A stretch of 64,000 nucleotides of DNA from Echinarachnius parma (lineage: Eukaryota > Echinodermata > Echinoidea > Clypeasteroida > Echinarachniidae): contig JBAMJV010003084.1 in NCBI GenBank assembly GCA_037951105.1, positions 83,501-147,500 of the forward strand, read 5' to 3'. Below the pieces are notes generated by a model. It ran no database searches. It was not told the DNA's origin and was given only the letters and a program-made list of their open reading frames with translations. The first letter of the stretch is position 1. Every line of letters starts with the position of its first letter. The position numbers were made by a program, and so were the translations under genes. Shown here piece by piece: positions 50,264 to 60,727 of the stretch.

Positions 50264-50955
50264 ACCGACCTTGCTTGCCACTCATAGGCACATTACCATG
50301 TAGTTTGTGTTCCTCATGCGTCACTCATGGACAGTCATCCAAACCTAGACAGAAAAATCCACCTCGTTATGGGGTCCTTTAATATTATGACGTCATAATA
50401 TGTAGAGAACGGGTGAGAAACGAAAATCATCAAAGAACCCTCAAAACATATCGGCTGATTTTTCGGACTAATCCAAACCACTCTCATTCCATATCAAAAG
50501 CAACAAGAAAATAATCATATTATATGACCGATCAAATATTATCAGATCCTTTTATTAGCACAAACTAAAAATAATATATTTTGTTCATGTTATAATAAAT
50601 TGTATTTTACCATTGACTGAATTCCATGAATGAGTTGCCTAAAATACAATTTTAAAAAGATTTGCCTTTTTTCATATTTTTGTTTTGTTTTTGTATTTGT
50701 TTTTTGTTTTTTAACATACTGAGCTCATAATAATGTTGTATCATTGTAAATACAAGGCAAGATGACCAATAATACAGTTTTACATATCGTCTATTAAATT
50801 AACGTTCACTGCAGTACACAAAAATATGATTGTTGACGTCAATAATAGACATATTCAATGTTCAACTCGAAACTCCTGTGCAGTCTCCCCTCCCACGGTA
50901 GGGAGCTTTTGCATGTTTGAACTTGAAACTGTGCAATCTTGTGCATACCTATAGG
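50264..50955. other. Repeat family J copy and AT-rich sequence
   Basis: ctagacagaaaaatccacct...gaacgggtgagaaacg...caaagaaccctc at 50345-50470 recurs at 57528 and 58752. No gene. Confidence 0.6.
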
Positions 50956-52261
50956 CAGTGGCGTAGACAGGTACTTACACCTTGGGGGGGGGGGGGGGGG
51001 GTGACATTTTTCCCCGGCCGAGACCACCTGCAAAAATGTTTCGAGACCGATGAAATTGGGGCAAAATTGGGCAAAGACCTAAGGGGGCTCACAATTTTTT
51101 TTTTGTGCAGGGGCTCCTGCCCAACCGCACTTGGACTTGAAACTGTGCAATCTGGTGCAAACCTAGATAGGAAATTCGGGAGTAAGATTGACTGTATCTA
51201 GGAAAGTGTGTTATGATTTGGGGGGAGGGGGGTGTTCCCCCTCCCACGGTAAGGAGCTTTTGCATTTTTGGACTTGAAATTGAGCAATCTGGTGCATACC
51301 TAGATAGGCATTTCGGGAGTAAGATTGACTGCATTTGTGTAAGCATGATATGACTTGATCGACCAGAATTTTTCAATATATTTTTCACGAAGAAAACAAA
51401 TAATTGACACACTGAATATGTACCCCAACATTTATTTTCATACACAGGTCCAACATAAACCTTATGCCACATTATCTATTATCCAACAACATAGCCATGA
51501 CTGAGTGCCGATGGAGTGAAGCGACCGAGGGCTGGGGCAGAGCCATATGGGGGGGGGGGGGGGGGGGGGTTGGGAGGGGGGTAACGGTTAAGATGTTGCA
51601 TTTATATACCTGAAATGGTGAAATTTGGTGCACGTCACACAAGCAGCCAGGGCAATGCGGATGTAGGCACACGGGAACTACATGCCCGGTAGAGAAAAAG
51701 TACTCACCCCAGATTATACCAAGTTACATAACAAACTGAGATAATCTGTTCGCACGCAAAGTGCGCAGTGAAAACTTGGATGTATAAATTAGATGTTGAA
51801 TGTTAGAATTAACAAGTCTTAGCTCATACATTGTATACCACTCACACACACAAACACATGCACCTACAGGGTAGCCATACAATTATTAGGACACCTTGGA
51901 AAAATCACTTCAATTTAAATGATAGAACAAATTTTAAAGAACATGTTTGGTAAAAAGCTGCCTAGAATTCATTGTATGTGTTTATTAGATGCTGCTTCGT
52001 TGAAATCATGATAAAATATAAGACAATTTTTGAAAAATTATCAAAATAGTTAGTTTCATATTTTTCAGGGTGTCCAAATAATTATTGGCTACACTGTACA
52101 TCATTCAAACACACACAACACAAAATGTATTTTCCTCAAACCTGGGGGGGGGGGGGGGGGAGGGGGGGGGGGATGATTGTACACGTCACCCCCCCCCCCA
52201 CCCCACCTTGTGAGGTGGGGGATGCATCCCCCTCACCCCCCACCCATTGTCTACGCCCCTG
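50956..52261 (+). mobile_element. hAT-like non-autonomous element with 8-bp target duplication
   Basis: Starts CAGTGGCGTAGACAGG and ends cattgtctacgcccctg. Flanks cctatagg (50948-50955) and cccatagg (52262-52269) match at 7 of 8 bases. The interior has poly-G/C runs and two or three repeats of acttgaaactgtgcaatctg-type sequence. No transposase. A mariner MITE is nested at 51867. Confidence 0.85.
51867..52096. mobile_element. Tc1/mariner-type MITE, TA target
   Basis: cagggtagccatacaattat at the left and ataattattggctacactg at the right, TA on both sides, 230 bp. An inner ggacacctt / cagggtgtcc pair repeats the terminus. Confidence 0.85.
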
Positions 52262-53012
52262 CCCATAGGAAGGAAATTCGGACTTGACGCCATGTAGCCT
52301 ACTTTATGTGGGTAAGTGCGTCATGATTCTATCCGACTGGGAAAACAAGTTTGATTTGTGTCATGAAGAAAACATGATTAAAAAAAAAAAACACTCATGA
52401 TACAACAACACGGAACAAGGTATACCAGACGTATAGACAAGACCGATTCCCGAAGGAGCAAAGCGACCTAGAAGGGGGATGGTTTGATGGGAGGTGGGTT
52501 TCTGCTCGTATACGTACGGTAAGGGAGATTTTGCAATTGTTTACTTGAACATTATGCAATCTGGTGCAAACCTATGAAGGGCATTTGACTTGCGGTATAA
52601 ACTTATTTGACTTGGCATGAAGTATAATCTGAGTTATATCTTTAGAAATACACTTTTTAAATCACTGGTATCAAATGAGAAATTACCCATGACTTAATTA
52701 TTTTTTGTTGGGGGGGGGGGGGGGGGAGCCCCCTACGCCCCGCCACCAGTACGCCAGTGAAAAAGGGCATTGGAAGCATGTGCGGATTGTGCCCCCACCC
52801 CAATTTGACAAAAAAATAAACATAACAAAATCTTTAGGGGTAATTCCTTATAAAATAAAGATATACAAAGAGTTTGCCCTCAATAATTCGCTTGCCCCCA
52901 TCCCTCCCCCCCCCCCTTAATCAGTCCGACAATGCTTTCCCGCTGCTTCACCACCCTGAGTGACGTCATCCCGGCCGATAGGGACTATAATGCCCACATT
53001 CCTGGTCTGGTC
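52262..53012. other. No gene seen; poly-G and more hAT-family fragments
   Basis: 52540-52600 repeats tgcaatctggtgcaaaccta. Poly-G at 52710-52727. Confidence 0.55.
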
Positions 53013-53146
53013 CTAGTCTTGAGCAGGACTAGCAGGAGTGCCTTCATCTCCTTGGACGTTGTCATCCCAGCCCAGAGCCAGACCTAGTCCCAGATCTGGC
53101 AAGATTGGGACCACGAGGAACTCGTCAACTGACAGCTTCTCATCAC
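53013..53146 (-). CDS. EF-hand protein terminal exon
   Basis: Acceptor caacttcgacag, then GDEKLSVDEFLVVPILPDLG and a Gly/Asp/Pro tail ending SPAQD stop. It completes the loop DMDGDEKLSVDE (all canonical positions filled) if joined to an exon like 42581-42726 at phase 1. No upstream partner remains in this arm. Confidence 0.7.
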
Positions 53147-53157
53147 CTGTCGAAGTT

Positions 53158-53245
53158 GTCATGTTGTCCGGTTGAAGAACTTGTTGCAACTCTGCCAATG
53201 GCAGATCCACACGTAGCGGTCAACTGACAGCTTCTCATCACCTGT
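53158..53245 (-). pseudogene. Second EF-hand/GPCR chimeric exon
   Basis: On the minus strand acceptor cgacag, then GDEKLSVDRYVWICHWQSCN and KFFNRTT stop. It is followed within 10 bases by a second copy of the acceptor and GDEKLSVD (53146 downwards). The GPCR patch of about 70 bases is thus bracketed by a direct repeat of about 30 bases. Confidence 0.85.
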
Positions 53246-53961
53246 CGAAGAGAACGGGAAGAGAGGACAAACGTTTAGCCAGGACTATACACTAGCACTT
53301 GCCCTGTTGCCCGGGGCATGTTGCCCGGGGCAAGTAAAATTGATGTCGGGCAAGTGCAAGTAAAATTTTACAAATGGCCTAGTTTGGTTGCCAGATCTGG
53401 CAACTAAATTATTGGTCAACTATGAGCAGGAAACTTTCTTTTATTATGTGAAAATCTCATGTAGAAGTATTAAAGTAGGGCAAGTAACAATTAAAAAGTT
53501 ATGATTTTTACTAGCCCAAATGGGGCAGTAAGGAAAAAGGGTTAGCACGGAGACTTAGCCATAGTTATATAGTTTGTATTATTTCTCACTAGTTTAGTGG
53601 CAGTTATATGCAGTGGCGTACCCATGATTAGTCGAAGATCCATCTAATTTTTAGGCTTTAGCTTGGAAAGATTCCAAACTTGTCCTAATATTTCTCACAA
53701 TATCTCAAATATTTGCATAATAACTCTTTTAAACAATTTTTATTTTAATTTTTATAAACAATTTATGTATTGATCGATCGATCGATTGATTGATTGACTG
53801 GATGATTGACTGGCTGAGTGATACAGTTACTGATTTATTGGCCGATTGTAACGTGGCTAAGATGTCATCGTTTGGTAGCTTAAAAACAAATAAATGTCTT
53901 TCAAGAATAGACGTGACCAAGATTTGTAAGTTAATTTGTTACAAGTTAACCATGTACCTAC

Positions 53962-54164
53962 CTTCCAATCAAAGGAGTGCACTCCCCACCCCAAAATATT
54001 TGGCAGGTCGATCAGAAAGGAGATGATCCATAGTCTAGAGACACAATCATTAAGGGAATGGTTGTCCGGTTGAAGAACTTGTTGTAACTCTGCCAATGGC
54101 AGATCCACACGTAGCGGTTGCACTGACGGCGATGGCGGCAATGCTCCACAGCGAACAGGTACAT
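53962..54164 (-). pseudogene. Melatonin-receptor-like GPCR exon (TM3-TM4), right copy
   Basis: 203 bases between acceptor ctttttcag and donor gtaggt. It has the same gacta insertion as the left copy plus five more bases (gtgca) inside the AVNRY codons, so the frame is broken twice. WIISFLIDLPNILGWGVHSF is retained. Confidence 0.88.
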
Positions 54165-55176
54165 CTGAAAAAGAACGACATATAGTCCAGTATAGGTACA
54201 TTAAAAGTCACGACGATATGTTTAGAATCACGACATAAATATGATAATGATGCATTGTATAGGTATACTTTAATTCAAACATGTCAAATCCTTATATATT
54301 CAGAATACACTTATAAAAGTTATATTGATATTGCCGTGTATACGATTGACTTAATCTTATAAGTGTATTCTGAATATATAAGGAGTGAAAGTTTCATAGA
54401 ATCACTTATGGTATATTGCCCCATAGGCCAGGGGTGCCACCCCCCCCCCCCCCCCCCCCCCCCCCTCTCCTCCACACACACAGTGACACATTCCTAGCTA
54501 GCTGGGCCTGGCTGAAAGCAACCCTGAACTGAAGGATTAAGAGTTCCATTTGCACCCCCACAAAATTACAAACTTCCAACATGGAAATTAAGGTATGGGA
54601 CAGTGCATAGTGCATCTAGGGTCTAAGAGTCCCATTTTATAGATGTTAAATAGATCAATATCTACTATTAATTACAAACCGGGTACATAGTACCTATCTT
54701 GTCTGAGATTAAATACAAATAGTTCATAGTTTCAAGTAAAAACTTACCACTTTCACAGAAATCATGGTGGGAAAGTCTCGCATCTTCAAGACTTCGATGT
54801 TTAGCTTTTGGTACCACCCAGATGATCAGAAAAAAATTCACGATAAAGTTGACGATAAAGTGTGCGATTTTGCAAATATTATCGTGAATATGGGAACAAA
54901 GTTCACGATAAAATGTGCGATTTTGCAAATGTGATCGTGAATATTGCAACAAAGTTCACGATAAAATGTGCGATTTTGCAAATTTGATTGTGAATATTGC
55001 AACAAAGTTCACAATAAAATATACGATTTTGCAAATCGTGAAACAAAATTCACAATAAAATATGCGAATTTGCATATCTCATCGTGAATCGTGAATCCAA
55101 ATTCACGAATTTGCAAATCTCATCGTGAATCGTGAATCCAAATTCACGATTCACGATGTCCCTTCAGGGCCACCAT

Positions 55177-56474
55177 ACTGATCAGACCATCAGACCAAGG
55201 AGGTATACTAGTACATCCATCCTTGATCATGCAGAGTCCATGTTCAAATCAAACACTGACTGTGAGAGTCAATAGACAGTAGTAGTGCAAGTGTGAACTC
55301 TGTATGACCCCAGTCGCCGGCCAATTCCACGTAAAAACTCGAGGGGTAGCGACTAGCGACACACTATCACACGACTATCGGTACTATCACCCGATACCAG
55401 GGAGCGGGTCCCGGTGAGAATTGTTACGTAATTGTTTAACGCGATGGCGGAAGCTGGACTTATTACCTATGGTAATTGCTTCCAAATGAATCAATCTAAA
55501 CCACGGCGATGAATTCCTGCATTTGAAATGATGGATGGCTTCGGTAATTTTGTTGCAAGCGGCTAATCACAATACTGAATGAAATTGCTTGACACAAAGC
55601 ATACACAGAATAGATATACAGTGAAAACCAGTGCATATTAGTGACCACCTAAGAGAAACAAGAAAAGTGGCCACTGGAGACAGGTGACCTCTATACACAG
55701 GTGTCATAATTCATAACACTGTTTTTTTTCTCAGCAGGGACAATTTTTGGTGGCCACTAACACAGGTTTGACTGTATGCATACGTTGGATAGTGCGTTGA
55801 AACATTTTTAACGTTGACTAACGTTGAAAATAAAAACCGCAGTATTTCGTAATAAAAACATATACACTGTATTTGATATATCGCTTATTATATGTGTTGG
55901 GGATGGTCTTGTGCTTTTTATATTTGAATGTTTGTTTGTGTGTGCGTGTGTGTGGATGTGAGTGTGTGTGTGTGTGTGTGTATGTATGTGTGTATGCACG
56001 AAGCAGGGATCTGGGAGTGTAGACCTCCTAATTCCATGCATGAAGTATGTTACAAAACCAGCTGTAATTTGTGTTTGTGTATTCAATTATGTTATGCGTA
56101 TGTTTGCATAATATTGGGGTAATCAAAGAGAATTAGTGTTTGATAACGTCTTCTCAGCAAATGCCAATGGCAATGCCACCCTCTCCACTTGTATAAATAA
56201 TTAAGTTGATGAGCCTTGATATTTTCCCACAGTATATAATTATACAGAACCGCAGACGTGTCGGAAAGTGATTCGGAAGCAATTTGAATTCCGCTATCTT
56301 TCTAATTAGCAAGCGCCGTTCAGCCGTTCAGCCGTTCAGCCGTTATTTGTTTTGTGATAAAAGGATTTATAAGCGTCGTAGACAGAGCGTCTATATAGCG
56401 CGCAAGGTGTTTTGGTTTGAACGTTTCACCATGTGTGGAGTGGGCACTGTTTGAAATGCTACAAGAGAGGTGAT
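55177..56474. other. No gene seen; TG-rich segment
   Basis: (TG)n-like at about 55930-55995. The Cys/Val frames there are artefacts. Confidence 0.55.
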
Positions 56475-56640
56475 CTGGGCCCCGTTGCAGAAAGAGATCG
56501 ATTGTAAGTTACGATTGATCGTAAGTCAGAAAATGTACGCGTTTCAACCAATCAGATTTGCGCATCTAGAACACGTGATCTGACTTACGATTAATTGCAA
56601 CTTACAATCGATTGTATCTTTTTCTGCAACGGGGCCCTGG
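56475..56640. mobile_element. Family F foldback MITE
   Basis: gggccccgttgcagaaagag at the left, tttttctgcaacggggccc at the right. cgtaagtcagaaaatg and ctgacttacg pair inside. Related to 15981-16158. Confidence 0.88.
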
Positions 56641-56790
56641 TCTAGTGGTCAGAGCTCCACTCTGCCCACTTATCGGCCCGGGTTCGAATCTCGGTCGCGT
56701 CTATCGGATGGTGACGCAAACAGGGCGGTCCCAGACGTAAATAATCTTCATTGATTGAAGGCGTCTACAGAAACCAAATAATCAACCAAC
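56637..56790 (+). mobile_element. tRNA-derived SINE
   Basis: ggtctagtggtcagagctcc A-box region, B box cgggttcgaatctcgg, then body ggcggtcccagacgtaaata and an aaccaaataatcaacc end. Begins directly at the MITE's end. Confidence 0.75.
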
Positions 56791-58751
56791 CCGCTACATC
56801 GCTAGTTTATTTATGATAGGCAAGCAAAAACTCAGTCTTCTTCTTGTCCGATCCGATCGGGCCACCATAGAAAGTAACGTTTGATTTCTAGCTTGGAATA
56901 GTTTCACCTTTTCACTATTATCTTTTCTGTGTCGTTGGTAATAAATCCCCGTCCAGATTTCGCTCACTTTTCATCTGTTAGTCCCATTCATAACGTTTCG
57001 TGTTACCTTTTTGTCACCGACTAGGGATCGTAGAATTGCATTGTAGAATACTAATATGATAACCGATTATTATTCATTTGTCAAACTTGAGTTTCATAAA
57101 ATTATCCCGTTTAATATTAATATTATGACGTTTTGTATTACAACTTTGTGACTCAGTAGGGATTCCAAAATCTCTAAATTTATGATTTGTGATTCCGTTG
57201 TCAAATTTTAGCATCAATTTGACGCGTTGTGTTACATTTTTGCGACTAACTTGGGATAAAAAAAAAACACTCTTCTACAGCAATATGCTATATTCTTTTC
57301 AACGTTTTGTGTTACTTTTTTTGCGACTAACTTGGGATTGATTGAGAGTAATAACGATCCATTTTGTTCAGGTGTAATTGGCGTGTGGAGACTCCACCCT
57401 AACTTATTGGGTTCTTGATTATTGATGACAGTTGTATACAAGTTCTACCGATTTAATAGCTAGCCGAAATCTGCAGCGAATATTGCTGCGAATGCATGTT
57501 TGTGTGTGATTTTGACTAGTATCTCCTTGGTTAGACAGAAAAATCCACCTCGTTCTGGAGGGGTCCTTTAACATTAAAACGTCATACTTATACTTAGCCC
57601 CTCCATCTCGTGAGTGAAACAACAAACGAGGAGAAGGACTGATTTATCGGTCTACTCCTTGGTGTGATGTACGGTTTTAATGAAAACAAGACGTCGCGCG
57701 AAGTTTGATTTAATTACACAGCCACTTCACAGCAAGTTACTAAGCATACGCATTTTTTTTAATTGTCACCTTATCTAAATTTAGCAAGAAATTTCATAAA
57801 AAACATTTAAATGCAAACCTTGTCCATGGAAGATTGTCCAATACATCCCCTCGGCCTAAATGTAAACATAAGTGAACGGGCATAATTTACGACAGATAGA
57901 ATAACTTACAGCGACTAAAATACACCACTAAAGAAAGGTATAAATGCTAACATATTCACGTTAATCCTGGAGACATATAAGCTTGCCGGAAATTTCCCCG
58001 ACATAGCAACAACTAATTCAATCAAGGTGAATTCCAAGTAGTGACATTTATTCCATAATTAGGAACAGGACAATCGAATAGCTTGTATCCAGGTCAGTAG
58101 GCAAGGAATGCACATACATTTGAATATAAAAAAAAACTATTAAAAAACTAACTTAACTATAGAGGGAGGTGATCCACTGATGCATACAGGTCTCAAATTA
58201 ATGAGAATTAGGTGGCTCAAAAACACTTTCCAAACTTGTTGTGAGGAGTTTAGATAGCGTCGGTATGAAACTGGCAACTTGTCTATTCACTTTTGTATAC
58301 GAACATATATACCCATTCTTACCATGGTAACACAAGACAAAGCTCCGGGGCTTGCCAGAATATTACCTGACGTATCAACAAAAACTAGAATTATGCAGTT
58401 TGCGTGGCAATGTATGTAAATTGAGAAAAAGTGAACTGGTGAATGTGGTGCACACGCTGTTTGTTTGTAGACCTATATACATTAGTTTCCCTAGGCTTTG
58501 AAATAAATATGGCAGGCGATAACCTAAAATTAACCTAGGTTTATATACAATCATAAAGATAACTAGGTAATGCTTAAATCGAATAAAGCATCGACTCCCC
58601 TAATAAAATATTTCAAAGAAAAGAGTGTGTTTACTGGACTTATCGACCATCATGATAATTGTTCTGCCTTTGAGCTATATATACATGTATAGACAAATGA
58701 CATTTATTATCATGCCGGTAAGCGCTTAGCTCGATCGATTGCGTTCCAAAG
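56791..58751. repeat. Degenerate tandem repeat, then no gene
   Basis: At 56990, 57128, 57220 and 57301 a unit of the form acgttttgtgttactttttt then gcgactaacttgggat recurs with 75-90 bp or more spacing. Family J fragment at 57528-57640. The rest is AT-rich without exons. Confidence 0.6.
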
Positions 58752-59235
58752 CTAGACAGAATATTCCATCTCGTTATGAGGGGTCCTTTATTATTTTGAC
58801 TTCATACTGGATGTAGTGTGGCAAGATCGGTAGAGCGCGCGCTTTCTGATCATGAGATCCCGAGTTCGAACCCTGCCCACTGCCTTTGTCCTTCAGCAAG
58901 ACAATTTATCCACAGTTGCTGCTCTCTACCCAGGTGTATAAATGGGTACCATGGTCGGGTGTTAATTAGTCTTTGCGCCATCATCAGTGGCAGCACGGCT
59001 AGTATGCTCCCCGGGGAGTTGAGAAAGTATGCAATATCATTGTGTGGGTTTGAAATGTACCTGATGACCATGGGTATTAATATTAATATGCGCGGTAGAA
59101 TATATACACATAGTTTCCGCGCTCTATAAGTGATTTATTATTATTATTATTTACCCCCATCGAACGGGTGAGAACAGAACATCGTCAAAGAACCCTCGAA
59201 ACATTGGCTGTTTTTTGGACTATCCGAGCGAGTCC
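58752..59235 (+). repeat. Repeat family J copy split by a SINE
   Basis: ctagacagaatattccatct...ttcatactgg at the left and gaacgggtgagaacagaaca...ccctcgaaaca at the right flank the SINE. The unbroken order is seen at 50345-50470. Confidence 0.75.
58817..59151 (+). mobile_element. tRNA-derived SINE, full length
   Basis: A box gatcggtagagcgcgcgc, B box gagttcgaaccc, body cagcaagacaatttatccac, aggtgtataaatgggtacca, cgctctataagtgatttatt and a (TTA)n tail. It is the best-preserved SINE here. Confidence 0.9.
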
Positions 59236-60392
59236 AACAATCCACTCTTCACTTCTGGCCAAATATCATCTGTATTTGATGAATTTTGGGGTCATTTATG
59301 ACCTTTTATGAGCAAGGAAGTAAGTAATCGGGTGTCGTAAAACATGAATGAAAAGCAAGGAATGTTTTTATAGTCTGTGTTTGTTGCGGAGGGTGAACAT
59401 TGGTATGTTACAAGGTGGCCAGAGGGTAGGGAGTGGCAAACCCCGGGTCAACCCACGTCAGGGGGCAGGAAAGGGGGGGGGGGGGCTCTGGTGGCGCTGA
59501 GGGGGGGGGGGGGTGTTCCCCTGCAACCCTAACTACCCCGCTTTCTGAGGTAGAGGGTTGTAAACCAGTAAACCACACCCATTTAGATTCCTGGGAAGCA
59601 CAATGAACCCCTTCTCACTTTTTGTAAATTTCATTTTTGTTGTAATTTCCACTTTTGGATGTGATATGAGGGGCGGAAGGGAGGGGGCAGGGGGTGGGGG
59701 GGGGGGGGGGGTTTGAAGAACTGTACCAAAAGGGGCAACAAATCATTGTATTGTATTTATTTGGATGGCAATTGGGGCGTATTCAATGTTTGAATTCTTT
59801 CGATTTGGGGGATTGGAATGGGGGGGGGGGGGGGGGGAGGGGGGGGGTGGGTTCTAACCACCTGATGAAATTGAAACGAAATTCTTCCATACTGACACCC
59901 GTATTGAGGAGGGGGAGGGGGGGGGGGGGAGGGGGGTTAAACCACAGCAGGTAGAGCACGAGAGGTCGACGACATTCGACCAGATTTCAAAATATCATAA
60001 AATGTTATAATGTATTCATGACAAATTCATGGACTTCTTTCTTTTGACGACCTTGAATAGGAGCTATTCATGTGCACACCTGTCGCACATAATTGTAATT
60101 ATTTTGACATCTGAATAACGCAATTAAAGACCTAGCGGATAATTGCTGTTGCAATGCTCATTATTGTACAGTTGAATGATTTTTCCGGCTATTAGTATTA
60201 CTGGATGTAAATGGAAAAACAAGAATAAATGGCAATATGAATTTATCCATTTTGGTATTTCGGCTTCAAATAACTATTGTTTACCATTATGAATTATGAC
60301 AACAAACCATCGGTGTGATATGTATTAATGAGTTCCAAAGTTTACATCTTACATATAGTATACTATTAGGAATTTCAATGAGCTTGAGTCAT
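59236..60392. other. G-rich low-complexity region, no gene
   Basis: Poly-G runs at 59472, 59500, 59695, 59820 and 59915. Gly-rich frames are artefacts. Confidence 0.7.
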
Positions 60393-60727
60393 GGGGGGTG
60401 TTTCACAAAGATCCTAAGTTGATCTTAGCACTACGATGGTCTTAAATATTATGGAAAGCCACTAGTGTCTTGAAACATTTTTGTAAAAGTTATGTTGAAA
60501 TGCATAAAATGTTGATTCAAATCATATATCAAAGAGATTCATGATCTTCACATAAATTTCATGAAATTTCTTTGATAATTAGAAAATATATATGATTTGA
60601 ATCAACATTTTATGCATTTCAACATAACTTTTACAAAACTGTTTCAAGACACTAATGGCTTTCCACAATATTTAAGACCATCTTAGTGCTAAGATCAACT
60701 TAGGATCTCTGTGAAACACACCCCTGG
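60393..60727. mobile_element. Family E foldback MITE, complete
   Basis: ggggggtgtttcacaaagat at the left, ctctgtgaaacacaccc at the right. Arms also match through ttggatcttag-like, aaatattatggaaagcca and gaaatgcataaaatgttgat. Confidence 0.88.

Larger units (their letters stand above)
53158..55176 (-). repeat. Right arm of large inverted duplication
   Basis: Mirror of 40926-43346. It differs by a deletion of about 450 bp (EF-hand exon lost), small indels, and an extra duplicated cgaattcacgatg unit near 55090. Confidence 0.93.
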
